This document shows, in pieces, positions 9,447 through 17,346 of a stretch of DNA of 64,000 nt. The stretch is from contig JAFKGI010000037.1 of NCBI GenBank assembly GCA_017307785.1, positions 1 to 64,000 of the forward strand, given 5' to 3'. This DNA is from Vulcanimicrobiota bacterium. GTDB lineage: Bacteria; Vulcanimicrobiota; Xenobia; Xenobiales; JADMJV01. The stretch's first letter is position 1; every line of letters starts with the position of its first letter. The notes under the pieces were generated by a model. It saw nothing but the letters and a program-made list of their open reading frames with translations, was not told where the DNA came from and ran no database searches. The position numbers and the translations under genes were made by a program.

Positions 9447-10447
9447 CGGCCTCTCCGGGCCGCCATTTCGTGGTGTCCGCGCCGGCCCACTCGGTCCGGA
9501 ACCACCTCTACGCGGATTTGCAACGTGCTCGTCTGGTAGAGGTCGGTGGTGGCCACAGCCACCAGCTTACCAGGTCCCTGTAAACGTTTGATGTCCTCGA
9601 TTAACCGATCGAACTCGGCCGAGGTCAGGCCGCCCCCCAGGCTGTCGTTGATTTCATACATGCCTTTGCGCAGAGCCGATTCTTTGACTTCGGCCACGAA
9701 CTCCAGCCACTCGCGCAGCAGCTCCGGATTGTCCTTTTTAACGTCGTGGGAAGCCACCACCTCGTTGGCGTGAAAGACGATGCTCACCGGCAGCAACTCA
9801 AAGCTGATCGGCACCTTGTCCTTGTAGAGGCAGTTGCGGGCGGCCAGCACCCGAATTCCGACCACCTTGGTCTCGGTCATCATCTGCTCGGCGATGCGAT
9901 CCAACTCGGAATCACTCCATTCCAGCAGCTGAGTTTCCGGATCCAGCATCTCCTCTCGCTTCTCGCGAGCAATGTCGTTGTTACGGCGCACGGTGATCAA
10001 ATTGGCGGCCTGCAGTTGACGCAGGATGCGCGCCTTCTGCTCAGGCGACGGAACTCCAGGCTGGAGGGGCCCCTGAGCAATGGGCTGTCCAGTCCCCCAG
10101 ACCACGCGGCTGTGGTATATCTGCTGCGTCAGCTGATTGACTTCTTCGGTCAGGTATTTCATCTGACCGCGCAACCGGTCGATGCCGCCCAATAAGTAGC
10201 GAGCCTCCTGCGAGAAAATCAGCACCAGCGTGAGAGTTACGATAGCGATCAGGGAGCCGACCAGCGCGGTAATGAGATTGGACGTGTGTTTGGGACGCAG
10301 ACCGAAGATGGAACGCTTCTTTTTACCGATCTTCTTGCCCAGGTCGTTGCCGATGTAGGCGATGACACCAGCCACCACGGCGACCAACAAATAAATGGAC
10401 CCGATGCGGGTCCAGACCCATGGGTCCCTGAGGGCTGCGTAATCCAT
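9443..10447 (-). CDS. DUF3084-family membrane protein
   Basis: 334 residues. Two N-terminal membrane segments (about 15-33 and 57-78) flank a basic loop with GNDLGKKIGKKKRSIFGLRPKHTS, the hallmark of DUF3084. A coiled-coil (about 85-115) and a soluble alpha/beta domain follow. The family is best known from cyanobacteria and has no assigned activity. The gene lies between the LptF/G permease and the ruvX-like gene, so a link with envelope assembly is possible but unproven. Confidence 0.75.
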   Translation of the reverse strand: MDYAALRDPWVWTRIGSIYLLVAVVAGVIAYIGNDLGKKIGKKKRSIFGLRPKHTSNLITALVGSLIAIVTLTLVLIFSQEARYLLGGIDRLRGQMKYLTEEVNQLTQQIYHSRVVWGTGQPIAQGPLQPGVPSPEQKARILRQLQAANLITVRRNNDIAREKREEMLDPETQLLEWSDSELDRIAEQMMTETKVVGIRVLAARNCLYKDKVPISFELLPVSIVFHANEVVASHDVKKDNPELLREWLEFVAEVKESALRKGMYEINDSLGGGLTSAEFDRLIEDIKRLQGPGKLVAVATTDLYQTSTLQIRVEVVPDRVGRRGHHEMAARRGR

Positions 10448-10491
10448 GCTACTTGTTCATTTCCCCCCCGGGCTCTTGGCAACCTCCAGTA

Positions 10492-11610
10492 CTATTTGCG
10501 GGTTGCGTCGAGAAGCAGCAGCACTCCCATGATTCCGAAAACGATGTTGGGAAACCAGGCGGCGTGCATAGCCGTCATCCGGCCCGACTCTCCCAAGACC
10601 ATGCCAAAAGTCATCAGCACGTAGTAGACGAGAATGAAAAGCAGCGACAGCCCCAGGCCGATCGAGCGGCTCGAGCGCTGAGGGCGCACGCCCAGCGGGA
10701 TGGCGAACGTTCCGAAGATCAGCGAAGTCCACGGCAGAGCCAGCTTTTGGTGGAACATGACCTCGTAGCGATTGCGCTTGCGGCTGATGTCGTCGCCGTT
10801 GTGACCGGCCGGCAGATTGGCCAGCTTCTCGGCCAGCTCCGCCCGCGACAGCTCTTCGGGCAGATATTCGCGACGCATCAGCGTATCCGGGTCGCTCGGA
10901 CTCTCGTTGGGCTGCATGGGCGTCCAGGTTTCGCTGGCCACCAGCTCCTGGACCGGGTCCATGGATTTGTCAAAAAGCGTTACCCGCATGTTCTTGAGCA
11001 CCCAGACCTTGCCGTTCCAGACGGCCTCCTCGGCGAAAATCTCGCGACGCCGCGACTGGCCATAGAAGTAGTGCAGATAGACTCCGAACATGGTCTTGCG
11101 GTCTACGTCATAGCCGTTGACGTAGAGCATCTGAGTCTCACCGTTCTTGAGCCAGCGCGGAGCGGTCAGCAGGGCGTAGCGAAACGGGTCGCGCTTTTGA
11201 GCCTCAAAAAGAATGTCGTAGGCCCGCTTCATCGAGCGCGGCACCAGCGTGTCGTTGACCCAGAGGTTGAAGCCGCTGATCATGGTGCACAGAATCAGGG
11301 CCGGAGTGGCGATGCGCAGGAAGCTGATGCCGGCCGCCTTCAGTGCGGTCAACTCCGAATCTCCGGAAAGTCGACCCATGGCCATCAAGCTGGCCAGCAG
11401 CACCGCCATAGGGCAGGTGAAAATCACCACCTGAGGCAGTCGGTTGGCCATATACTCGGCGATCAGATTCAAGCCCAGCTTGCTCTCCAGCACCATGCGG
11501 GCCACACCGCTCAGGCTTTCTACCGCAAAGAAGAGAATGGTGAAGGCGCCCAGACCGAACAGGAAGGGGCCCAGTAGCTCGCGCGCCACCAGCCTAAATA
11601 ACAGATTCAT
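10492..11610 (-). CDS. LptF/LptG-family LPS-export permease
   Basis: A 372-residue YjgP/YjgQ-family permease that lifts lipopolysaccharide out of the inner membrane. Three N-terminal membrane helices (LLFRLVARELLGPFLFGLGAFTILFF...), a large periplasmic jellyroll (about 120-270) with conserved NGYDVDRKTMFGVYLHYF, and three C-terminal helices (LPWTSLIFGTFAIPLGVRPQR). Its ATG overlaps the lptB stop as ATGA. Only one of the two permeases usually needed is present; the partner may be elsewhere or the protein may work as a homodimer. Confidence 0.9.
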   Translation of the reverse strand: MNLLFRLVARELLGPFLFGLGAFTILFFAVESLSGVARMVLESKLGLNLIAEYMANRLPQVVIFTCPMAVLLASLMAMGRLSGDSELTALKAAGISFLRIATPALILCTMISGFNLWVNDTLVPRSMKRAYDILFEAQKRDPFRYALLTAPRWLKNGETQMLYVNGYDVDRKTMFGVYLHYFYGQSRRREIFAEEAVWNGKVWVLKNMRVTLFDKSMDPVQELVASETWTPMQPNESPSDPDTLMRREYLPEELSRAELAEKLANLPAGHNGDDISRKRNRYEVMFHQKLALPWTSLIFGTFAIPLGVRPQRSSRSIGLGLSLLFILVYYVLMTFGMVLGESGRMTAMHAAWFPNIVFGIMGVLLLLDATRK

Positions 11611-12344
11611 CCGGTCGACTCCTCAAAGCCGGTCTGGTATTTCTCACCCAGATAGTATTTGCGAGCGATCGGACTGGTGGCGATGCTGGGGGCATCCCCA
11701 GCCACCAGGATCTTGCCGTCGCGTATGATGTAGGCGCGGTCGGTGATGGCCAACGTCTCGCGCACGTTGTGGTCGGTGATGAGCACGCCCAGGCCGCGCC
11801 CGCGCAGTCGGCGCACGATCTCCTGAATCTCGGCCACCTGAATGGGGTCGATGCCCGTGAAAGGCTCGTCCAGGAGCAGAAAGCGTGGGGAAAAGGCCAG
11901 CGAACGAGCGATCTCCAGGCGCCGTCGCTCACCGCCCGAGAGCGAGATGGCGATATTCTTGCGCCGCTCGTGCAGGCCGAACTCTTCCAGCAGTTCATCA
12001 ATGCGCTGCTTCTGAGCGCGACCGCCAATGCCACGCTCTTGGAGCACCAGGCGAATATTCTGCTCCACCGTCATGGTGCGGAAAGCCGAGGCCTCCTGAG
12101 CCAGGTAGCTGATGCCCAGACGGGCGCGTCGATAGAGCGGCAAATGGCCAATGCTCTTGTCGTCCAGAAAGATCTTGCCGGCACTGGGCTTGACCAGGCC
12201 GACAATCATGGTGAAGGTCGTGGTCTTGCCGGCGCCGTTGGAGCCCAGCAAGCCCACGACTTCGCCGGCGTTGACTTCCAGACCGACTCCGTCCACCACC
12301 CGTCGACCGTTGTAGCTCTTGGCTAAATCAACCGCCCGTATCAA
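11607..12344 (-). CDS. lptB: LPS-export ABC transporter ATPase LptB
   Basis: A 245-residue cytoplasmic ATPase that powers LPS extraction. Walker A GSNGAGKTT, Q-loop region YLAQEASAFRTMTVEQN, signature LSGGERRRLEIARSL, Walker B FLLLDEPFTGIDP and H-loop LITDHNVRETL are all intact and match LptB closely. The start is TTG 12344 with AAGGAGATCC upstream. It overlaps lptC by 17 bases and the permease by 4, giving the order lptC-lptB-lptF/G. Confidence 0.95.
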   Translation of the reverse strand: MIRAVDLAKSYNGRRVVDGVGLEVNAGEVVGLLGSNGAGKTTTFTMIVGLVKPSAGKIFLDDKSIGHLPLYRRARLGISYLAQEASAFRTMTVEQNIRLVLQERGIGGRAQKQRIDELLEEFGLHERRKNIAISLSGGERRRLEIARSLAFSPRFLLLDEPFTGIDPIQVAEIQEIVRRLRGRGLGVLITDHNVRETLAITDRAYIIRDGKILVAGDAPSIATSPIARKYYLGEKYQTGFEESTG

Positions 12345-12903
12345 AAGGATCTCCTTCGAGAACGGTGGTGACGCGGACGTGTCCGTCGACCAGGATGCGC
12401 TCCAGTTTGTCGGTGGTGGTGGCCGTGTCTCCCTGAATGTGGGTCTTACCGCGATCCCAACTGACGCCCTCGCTTCCGCGCAGGACGCCGGTTTTACCGT
12501 TCCAGGTCATTTTGTTGGCCTTGATCAGGTCGCGAGTGTCATAACGGCGGGCCTGAACGCCGCCCGCAAACTCGACCGTTTCCTTCTCGATGCGGTAAAC
12601 CGCCTTGGGAGCCTGGATGCGAATCAACTTGTTGCCGGCCGTATCCGACAAAATCCAGTCCACGTTGTCGAGAGCCGCCTGCTGCGCGGCGTCCTTGTAG
12701 TGAACCTTAAAAGCCTCCATCAACCAGGGACGGCCTTTCTTGGTGCGGATGATCGTCTTGCCCGCCTCGGTCAGGAAGTTCGAGGCAGATTTGGGCTTGC
12801 TCGGGGCCGCCGTGGGCGTGCCGGTAGGGTCCGGCGCCGGGGGAGGCGCGGACGTACAGCCCAGAATTGCCAGGGCCAAGATATAGAGTAAGGGACGGTT
12901 CAT
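12328..12903 (-). CDS. lptC: LptC-like LPS-export lipoprotein
   Basis: About 191 residues from ATG 12903. The signal MNRPLLYILALAILGC has a lipobox (AILGC), so it is probably a lipoprotein, unlike the membrane-anchored E. coli LptC. After a Pro/Ser-rich linker the OstA/LptC beta-jellyroll shows VYRIEKETVEFAGGVQARRYD, and TWNGKTGVLRGSEGVSW. It should receive LPS from the permease in the periplasm. Frame is open 47 codons upstream, but those residues are not LptC-like. Confidence 0.85.
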   Translation of the reverse strand: MNRPLLYILALAILGCTSAPPPAPDPTGTPTAAPSKPKSASNFLTEAGKTIIRTKKGRPWLMEAFKVHYKDAAQQAALDNVDWILSDTAGNKLIRIQAPKAVYRIEKETVEFAGGVQARRYDTRDLIKANKMTWNGKTGVLRGSEGVSWDRGKTHIQGDTATTTDKLERILVDGHVRVTTVLEGDPFDTGG

Positions 12904-13058
12904 CGCTTGGAATGCACTCTTGCCCATACCAACACAAACGGAAAACCTTTGATACGCACCAAAGTCCTGAAAGTGGGGGGTATTGTCGTCTGTCCCCTCC
13001 CCACAGCAGGAGTCCAGACCATCGGCATGAAAATAATTCAACAAAGGAGAGTTATTTC

Positions 13059-13757
13059 ATGGAAGACGTTCAAGACATCCCCACTTTCGAAGCTCGGGAG
13101 CGGCTAACCTTAAAGGACGCCGTGCGCCTGTCCGGCATGTCCGAGAAAACTTTGCGCCGCAAGCTCGAGGCCGGACTGCTGACCGGCCAGCGCGAAACGC
13201 TCGACTACGGTGGCTTCATGTGGATGATCGACGCCCGCTCGCTGGCCGACCTCTACCCCGACTCGGCCGCCGTTCGGGATTATGTGACCTATTTGGAAAG
13301 TTCGCTGCAGAGCAATCCTCGGCCGGCAGCCCCGCCCACCCGTCCCGAAGAAACGGTGCCGACCCTGTCCTCCCAGGTGGACGAAGTCGAAGACGAGCCG
13401 GTGACTCCGGCCAAAAATGACTTCGTGCTCTATCTGCTCGAGGAGAACCGCAACCTGAAGGAAGACCTGCGGGACCGGGAACGCCAGCTGCGCAACCTGC
13501 AGGACCGCGCCCTCAACCTGGAGCGCGAGTGCGGAGAACAGCGCGGCACGGCCAGCACCCAGGCCCGCGTTCTGGAATGGTTCCAGCGCCAGCCGCTGGC
13601 CATGTTGCCGGCGCCATCCGAGGGGTCGGAAACCCCGGCGCCCACCCCCCAGCCCGTGTCCACCCCCACCGGCGTGACCCTGTCGCGGACCACCCTGACC
13701 GTGGTCACCAGCCTGGTCAGCCTGCTGGTGCTACTGCTGGCCGTCAAAGCCTTTTGA
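13059..13757 (+). CDS. Tail-anchored protein with N-terminal HTH
   Basis: 232 residues; ATG 13059 with AAAGGAGAG 8 bases upstream. Residues 15-45 (LTLKDAVRLSGMSEKTLRRKLEAG) resemble a MerR/excisionase-type helix-turn-helix. A Pro/Glu-rich linker (about 88-118) leads to a charged coiled-coil (121-165), a second Pro-rich linker and a single C-terminal membrane segment (211-230: LTVVTSLVSLLVLLLAVKAF) with almost nothing after it. I do not recognise the family. The layout suggests a DNA- or protein-binding head held at the inner face of the membrane. It is divergent from lptC. Confidence 0.75.
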   Translation: MEDVQDIPTFEARERLTLKDAVRLSGMSEKTLRRKLEAGLLTGQRETLDYGGFMWMIDARSLADLYPDSAAVRDYVTYLESSLQSNPRPAAPPTRPEETVPTLSSQVDEVEDEPVTPAKNDFVLYLLEENRNLKEDLRDRERQLRNLQDRALNLERECGEQRGTASTQARVLEWFQRQPLAMLPAPSEGSETPAPTPQPVSTPTGVTLSRTTLTVVTSLVSLLVLLLAVKAF

Positions 13758-13773
13758 CTGAAACCCTCGGTTT

Positions 13774-13793
13774 CGCCGGTGCCAGCACCGGCG
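13774..13793. terminator. Hairpin between convergent genes
   Basis: CGCCGGTGC CA GCACCGGCG forms a near-perfect GC-rich stem-loop 17 bases after the HTH gene and 68 bases after the end of the convergent hydrolase gene. No U-tract follows, so it may slow polymerase in both directions rather than act as a classical terminator. Confidence 0.4.
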
Positions 13794-13860
13794 TTCCACG
13801 CCTGGACGGCCGACCCGCACGTGCATACGGCCGATATCCAGACTCAGGCGCACCTGTAAA

Positions 13861-14496
13861 TTAACGGAACTCCTGCAGAAACGGATTGCCACGTCGCTCG
13901 GCACCCACCGTGGTGGCCGGGCCGTGGCCCGGCAGCAGCTGGTAATCGTCGGGCAGGCTGAGAACTTCACGCCCGATACTGTCGATCAGCTGGCGGTGGT
14001 TGCCTCCCGGCAAGTCAGTGCGTCCGATCGAGCCCTGGAAAACCACGTCTCCCGCAAAAACCATCTTGTGCGGATGGCTGATCAACAGCACCGATCCGGG
14101 CGAATGCCCGGGAGCGTGACGAATCTCGAAGGTGAAGGGGCCGGCCGAAAACTCTTTCTGCACGGTCAGTTCTCCGTCCATTTTGGGCACGGGCCCGGGC
14201 GGTAAGCCGAACATGGCCGCCTGGCGCGGCGCGTTCTCGGCCATGGCCCAGTCGTCTTTGTGCAAAAGCATCGGCACCTTCAGAGCCTGATGCATGTCCT
14301 CGGCATAGGCCACATGGTCGATGTGCCCGTGAGTCAGCAGAATATGGGAAAGTTTCAGGTCCAATTTGCCGATGCGCTCGAGCAGCGCCGGCACTTCATC
14401 GCCCGGATCGAAGATAACGCCTGTTTTGCTGGCCTCATCGTAGGCCAGGTAACAGTTCATTTGGAAAGGTCCAACGGGGAAAATCTCAATCTTCAT
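13861..14496 (-). CDS. MBL-fold metallohydrolase, glyoxalase-II-like
   Basis: 211 residues from ATG 14496. The metallo-beta-lactamase zinc motif LTHGHIDHV, then HAPGHSPGSV, FAGDVVFQGSIGRTDLPGG and LLPGHGPATTVGAE match YcbL/GloB-like hydrolases, which cleave thioesters such as S-lactoylglutathione or related adducts. The substrate is not determined. Its ATG overlaps, head to head, an alternative ATG of the divergent NuoI/GltD fusion gene (CATG at 14494-14497), so the two share a promoter region. Confidence 0.88.
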   Translation of the reverse strand: MKIEIFPVGPFQMNCYLAYDEASKTGVIFDPGDEVPALLERIGKLDLKLSHILLTHGHIDHVAYAEDMHQALKVPMLLHKDDWAMAENAPRQAAMFGLPPGPVPKMDGELTVQKEFSAGPFTFEIRHAPGHSPGSVLLISHPHKMVFAGDVVFQGSIGRTDLPGGNHRQLIDSIGREVLSLPDDYQLLPGHGPATTVGAERRGNPFLQEFR

Positions 14497-14551
14497 GCGC
14501 CCGCTTTCCCCCCCGAAAGGGCCTTCGCCTCCCGAATCGAACGGCAACCGC

Positions 14552-16615
14552 ATGCCAACCCTGCTAGAAAACGTCAAAGCCCTGCTGACCGGCATGAAGG
14601 TCACGATTTCGAACTTCCGCAAAGAGCCGGTCACCATCACCTACCCCTGGGCCTATGACGACATCCCCACCAATTCCCGCGGGATGCTGCGTATGGTGGA
14701 CTTCCATGACGAAGAGTCCATCAGCAACAAGAGCGACTGGTATCACGGCACGCGTTGGGCGCCCTGTACCACCGGTTGCCCGGCCCACACCGATGCTCGC
14801 GGTTACGTGACCCTGGCCGGCGAAGGAAATTGGCGCGAAGGCCTGGACGTGCTGCGCAAAACCTACCCCTTCGTGGCCACCCTGGGCCGCGTTTGCCCGG
14901 CTCCCTGCGAAAAATCTTGCAGCCGCGGCTTCACCGGCCCCGAGCCCATCTCCATTCGCAAACTCAAGCGCACTTTCTCGGATTGGGAAGACACGCTACC
15001 GGACGAAGAGAAATTCAGCTATCAGAATTACTGCTGCAGCCAGCCTCTCAACGGCAAAACCGTGGGCATCATCGGCGGCGGCCCGGCCGGTTATCAGTGC
15101 GCCATGCTGCTGCGCTCCTGGGGCTTTGAATGCCACATCTATGAGATGAAAGACGTTCCCGGCGGCTTCTTGACGCTGGGCATCCCTCTCTATCGCCTGC
15201 CGCGCCACACCGTCAACAATGAGATGGAGCGCATCCACTCGCTGGAAGGCATCAAACTCCACTGCAACATCGAAATCGGCAGCGACATCACCTTTGACGA
15301 ACTGGAGCAGCGCCACGATGAAGTCATCATCGCGGCCGGTGCCTGGAAGCCCTACCGCCTGGAGCTGGCCAACGAAGAGAAACCCTGGGTCTGGTATGGC
15401 GAAGACTTCCTGGAAGAACAGATCCAGGGTCGCCTCAAAGAAGTGCCCAAGCGGGTGGTGGTCGTGGGCGGAGGCAACACCGGCTTTGACTGCGCCCGCA
15501 CCTGTCGCCGTCTGGGCGCCGAAGTGGTGATGATCTATCGCCGCACCCGCGCCGAGATGCCCTCGGAAGCCGAAGAAATCGAAGACGGCGAGGAAGAAGG
15601 CGTCGAGTTGCGCTGGTTGACCTCGCCCAATGCGGTGGTGGTCGAGAACGGCGAGCTCAAGGGCATGGAAGTCATCCTCAATCGCCTGGGTAACAAAGAC
15701 GCCTCGGGTCGCCGCAAGCCCGTGCCCATCAAGGGTTCGGAACAGCTGATCGAGTGCGGCATGATCATCACCGCGCTGGGGCGCGAAGTCGACCTGCCCT
15801 GGATCCCCAAAGACGTCACCCGCAATCGCAACGGCACCGTCAAGGTGGACAAAGACGGCAAAACCACCCGCGAAAAGGTCTGGGCCTGCGGCGACGTCTG
15901 CCAGGTCTCCACCATCATCAACGCCATTGGCCAGGCCGACCGCGCCTGCATCGGCATCGCCAAAAAGCACAATTGTCTGCCCGAGAAGCTGCCGTTCCTC
16001 TATAACTACGATCACGTCACGCCTCACGCCGACGGCAGCGACCCGGGCAAAGCCGCTCCCATCAAGGAGCGCATGGAAGGTCTGGGCATGGTGCCCCATC
16101 CCCCGGCCACCCACTTCCCGGACATCGAGCCCTGGGCTCGCCAGGCCAAGCAGAAGCCGTTCCGCAACATGAATCTACAGGTGCCCATGCCCAAGATTCC
16201 CGGGCCGGTGCGCGTGCAGACCTTCGATGAGCACGATCTGGGCTTCAGCCTGGAAATGGCTCAGCGCGAAGGCAAGCGCTGCTACGGCTGCGCCGCCGAG
16301 GTCTGCGTGGGCTGCGGCGTGTGCGTGGACGCCTGCCCCGACAGCTGTATTCACCTCGAGTCTCCCAAGAACGAGCAGGGCTATGACTTCCCCGAGGTCT
16401 ACTCGATCGACCTGGCGCGCTGCTGCTATTGCGGACTGTGCACCGAAGCCTGTCCGACCGATTCGCTGGTCTTTACCTCGAACTTCGAGATGGCCATTCA
16501 GGAGAAGCAGGACTCGTTCTTGACCAAGCCGCGCATGAACCTCGGCCTGGTGCACAAGGAGAAAAGCGAGCAGGGGCCGGTCAAATCCGGCCTGCAGCTG
16601 CGCGTTATCCCTTAG
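14552..16615 (+). CDS. NuoI split by an inserted GltD-type NAD(P)H/FAD module
   Basis: 687 residues from ATG 14552 (an in-frame ATG at 14495 is also possible; neither has a clear ribosome site). Residues 1-40 (LLTGMKVTISNFRKEPVTI, then TYP) match the start of NuoI/NdhI. Residues about 60-470 are a glutamate-synthase small-subunit/dihydropyrimidine-dehydrogenase-like module: Cys72, 76, 115, 119 and 123 for Fe-S clusters, FAD site GGGPAG (175-180), NAD(P)H site GGGNTG (306-311) and YRR, WACGDV (445-449). Residues 577-660 return to NuoI: CxxCxxCxxxCP twice (585-595, 624-634) and FEMAIQEKQDSFLTKPRMNL. Two extra Cys (577, 580) precede the first cluster. Plausibly it carries electrons from NAD(P)H through Fe-S centres to a complex I. 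Divergent from the MBL gene; a regulator is convergent. Confidence 0.85.
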   Translation: MPTLLENVKALLTGMKVTISNFRKEPVTITYPWAYDDIPTNSRGMLRMVDFHDEESISNKSDWYHGTRWAPCTTGCPAHTDARGYVTLAGEGNWREGLDVLRKTYPFVATLGRVCPAPCEKSCSRGFTGPEPISIRKLKRTFSDWEDTLPDEEKFSYQNYCCSQPLNGKTVGIIGGGPAGYQCAMLLRSWGFECHIYEMKDVPGGFLTLGIPLYRLPRHTVNNEMERIHSLEGIKLHCNIEIGSDITFDELEQRHDEVIIAAGAWKPYRLELANEEKPWVWYGEDFLEEQIQGRLKEVPKRVVVVGGGNTGFDCARTCRRLGAEVVMIYRRTRAEMPSEAEEIEDGEEEGVELRWLTSPNAVVVENGELKGMEVILNRLGNKDASGRRKPVPIKGSEQLIECGMIITALGREVDLPWIPKDVTRNRNGTVKVDKDGKTTREKVWACGDVCQVSTIINAIGQADRACIGIAKKHNCLPEKLPFLYNYDHVTPHADGSDPGKAAPIKERMEGLGMVPHPPATHFPDIEPWARQAKQKPFRNMNLQVPMPKIPGPVRVQTFDEHDLGFSLEMAQREGKRCYGCAAEVCVGCGVCVDACPDSCIHLESPKNEQGYDFPEVYSIDLARCCYCGLCTEACPTDSLVFTSNFEMAIQEKQDSFLTKPRMNLGLVHKEKSEQGPVKSGLQLRVIP

Positions 16616-17141
16616 AGGGCTTGCGTTTGCGCGGTCGCTCCAGCAGCAGATCGCGCATATAGTCCAGGAAAAAGCGAGCCGCTTCGGCCGGCTCCAACGG
16701 ATGCAATTTCCGAATCGCGGCCCCGGCTCGCTCGTCGAGTTGGGGCCTCAACTTTTGCAGATGTTCGCCGGCCAGTTGAGCCCGGCTTTTCCACTGCTGG
16801 TCGCGGGGGTCCCAGAAAACCTCGAGCGGATCGTAGTCGTAAGGGGCCTCGAGCGACTTCAGCTTTTCGGCCAGTGCGGGAACCTGAAATCCCTGATCCA
16901 CGACCAGAGAGCGGATGAAGCGGAGCTCGACCAGGTCTCGTGGGGTGTAGCGTCGACTGCGGCCCTCCAGGGGCAGCTCCGGGTGGATCAAGCCCTGACT
17001 CTCCCAGTATTGGATCATGCGCACGGTGACTCCCAGTGCTTTGGCCGCATCGCTCTGCGAAAGGTACAGAAGCGCCTTTTGGAAAAACTCCAGCTGAGTA
17101 TCTTGGGGAATTCGACGCAACACTAAAATCGGGTTCGCCAC
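16605..17141 (-). CDS. MerR-family-like transcriptional regulator
   Basis: About 178 residues from GTG 17141 (AAGAGG about 10 bases upstream). LSQSDAAKALGVTVRMIQYWESQGLI, then HPELPLEGRSRRYTPRDLVELRFIRSLV, is a winged-helix MerR DNA-binding domain at the N-terminus. The rest is helical and charged without a recognisable ligand domain, ending in a basic tail (ERPRKRKPSKG). The frame remains open to 17363 but that extension overlaps a plus-strand promoter and leader and is not protein-like. It overlaps the fusion gene tail-to-tail by 11 bases. Confidence 0.75.
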   Translation of the reverse strand: MANPILVLRRIPQDTQLEFFQKALLYLSQSDAAKALGVTVRMIQYWESQGLIHPELPLEGRSRRYTPRDLVELRFIRSLVVDQGFQVPALAEKLKSLEAPYDYDPLEVFWDPRDQQWKSRAQLAGEHLQKLRPQLDERAGAAIRKLHPLEPAEAARFFLDYMRDLLLERPRKRKPSKG

Positions 17142-17214
17142 AACTTGTGGGCCTCTTGCATCGAATTTTATTCCATCCCGCACAAGAATTGTGTCAAATC
17201 GAACAGTGTTTGGA

Positions 17215-17243
17215 TTGACTCGCACATGACGGAGTACTATACT
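17215..17243 (+). promoter_or_regulatory. Sigma70-type promoter
   Basis: TTGACT (17215-17220), 17-base spacer, TATACT (17238-17243): a near-consensus housekeeping promoter on the plus strand. Transcription should begin near 17250, upstream of the glycosidase gene and its structured leader. Confidence 0.75.
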
Positions 17244-17249
17244 GGTCCT

Positions 17250-17346
17250 CAAGAGTCTTGCGGACTTCCCTCCGGGAGGTCCACCCAAGTGGGTACTCTG
17301 GTTCCTCCATGTTCGAAGGCACCCCGAAAAGGGTGCCTTTTCTTTT
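17250..17346 (+). promoter_or_regulatory. Structured leader with terminator-like hairpin
   Basis: The predicted 5' leader contains a hairpin GGACTTCCC/GGGAGGTCC (17262-17282), a small hairpin CCAC/GTGG (17281-17292), a possible closing stem AGAGT/ACTCT (17252-17256 with 17295-17299), and then AAGGCACCC/GGGTGCCTT followed by TTCTTTT (17316-17346), which looks like an intrinsic terminator. This arrangement suggests attenuation or a riboswitch-type leader; it matches no class that I recognise. Confidence 0.5.
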
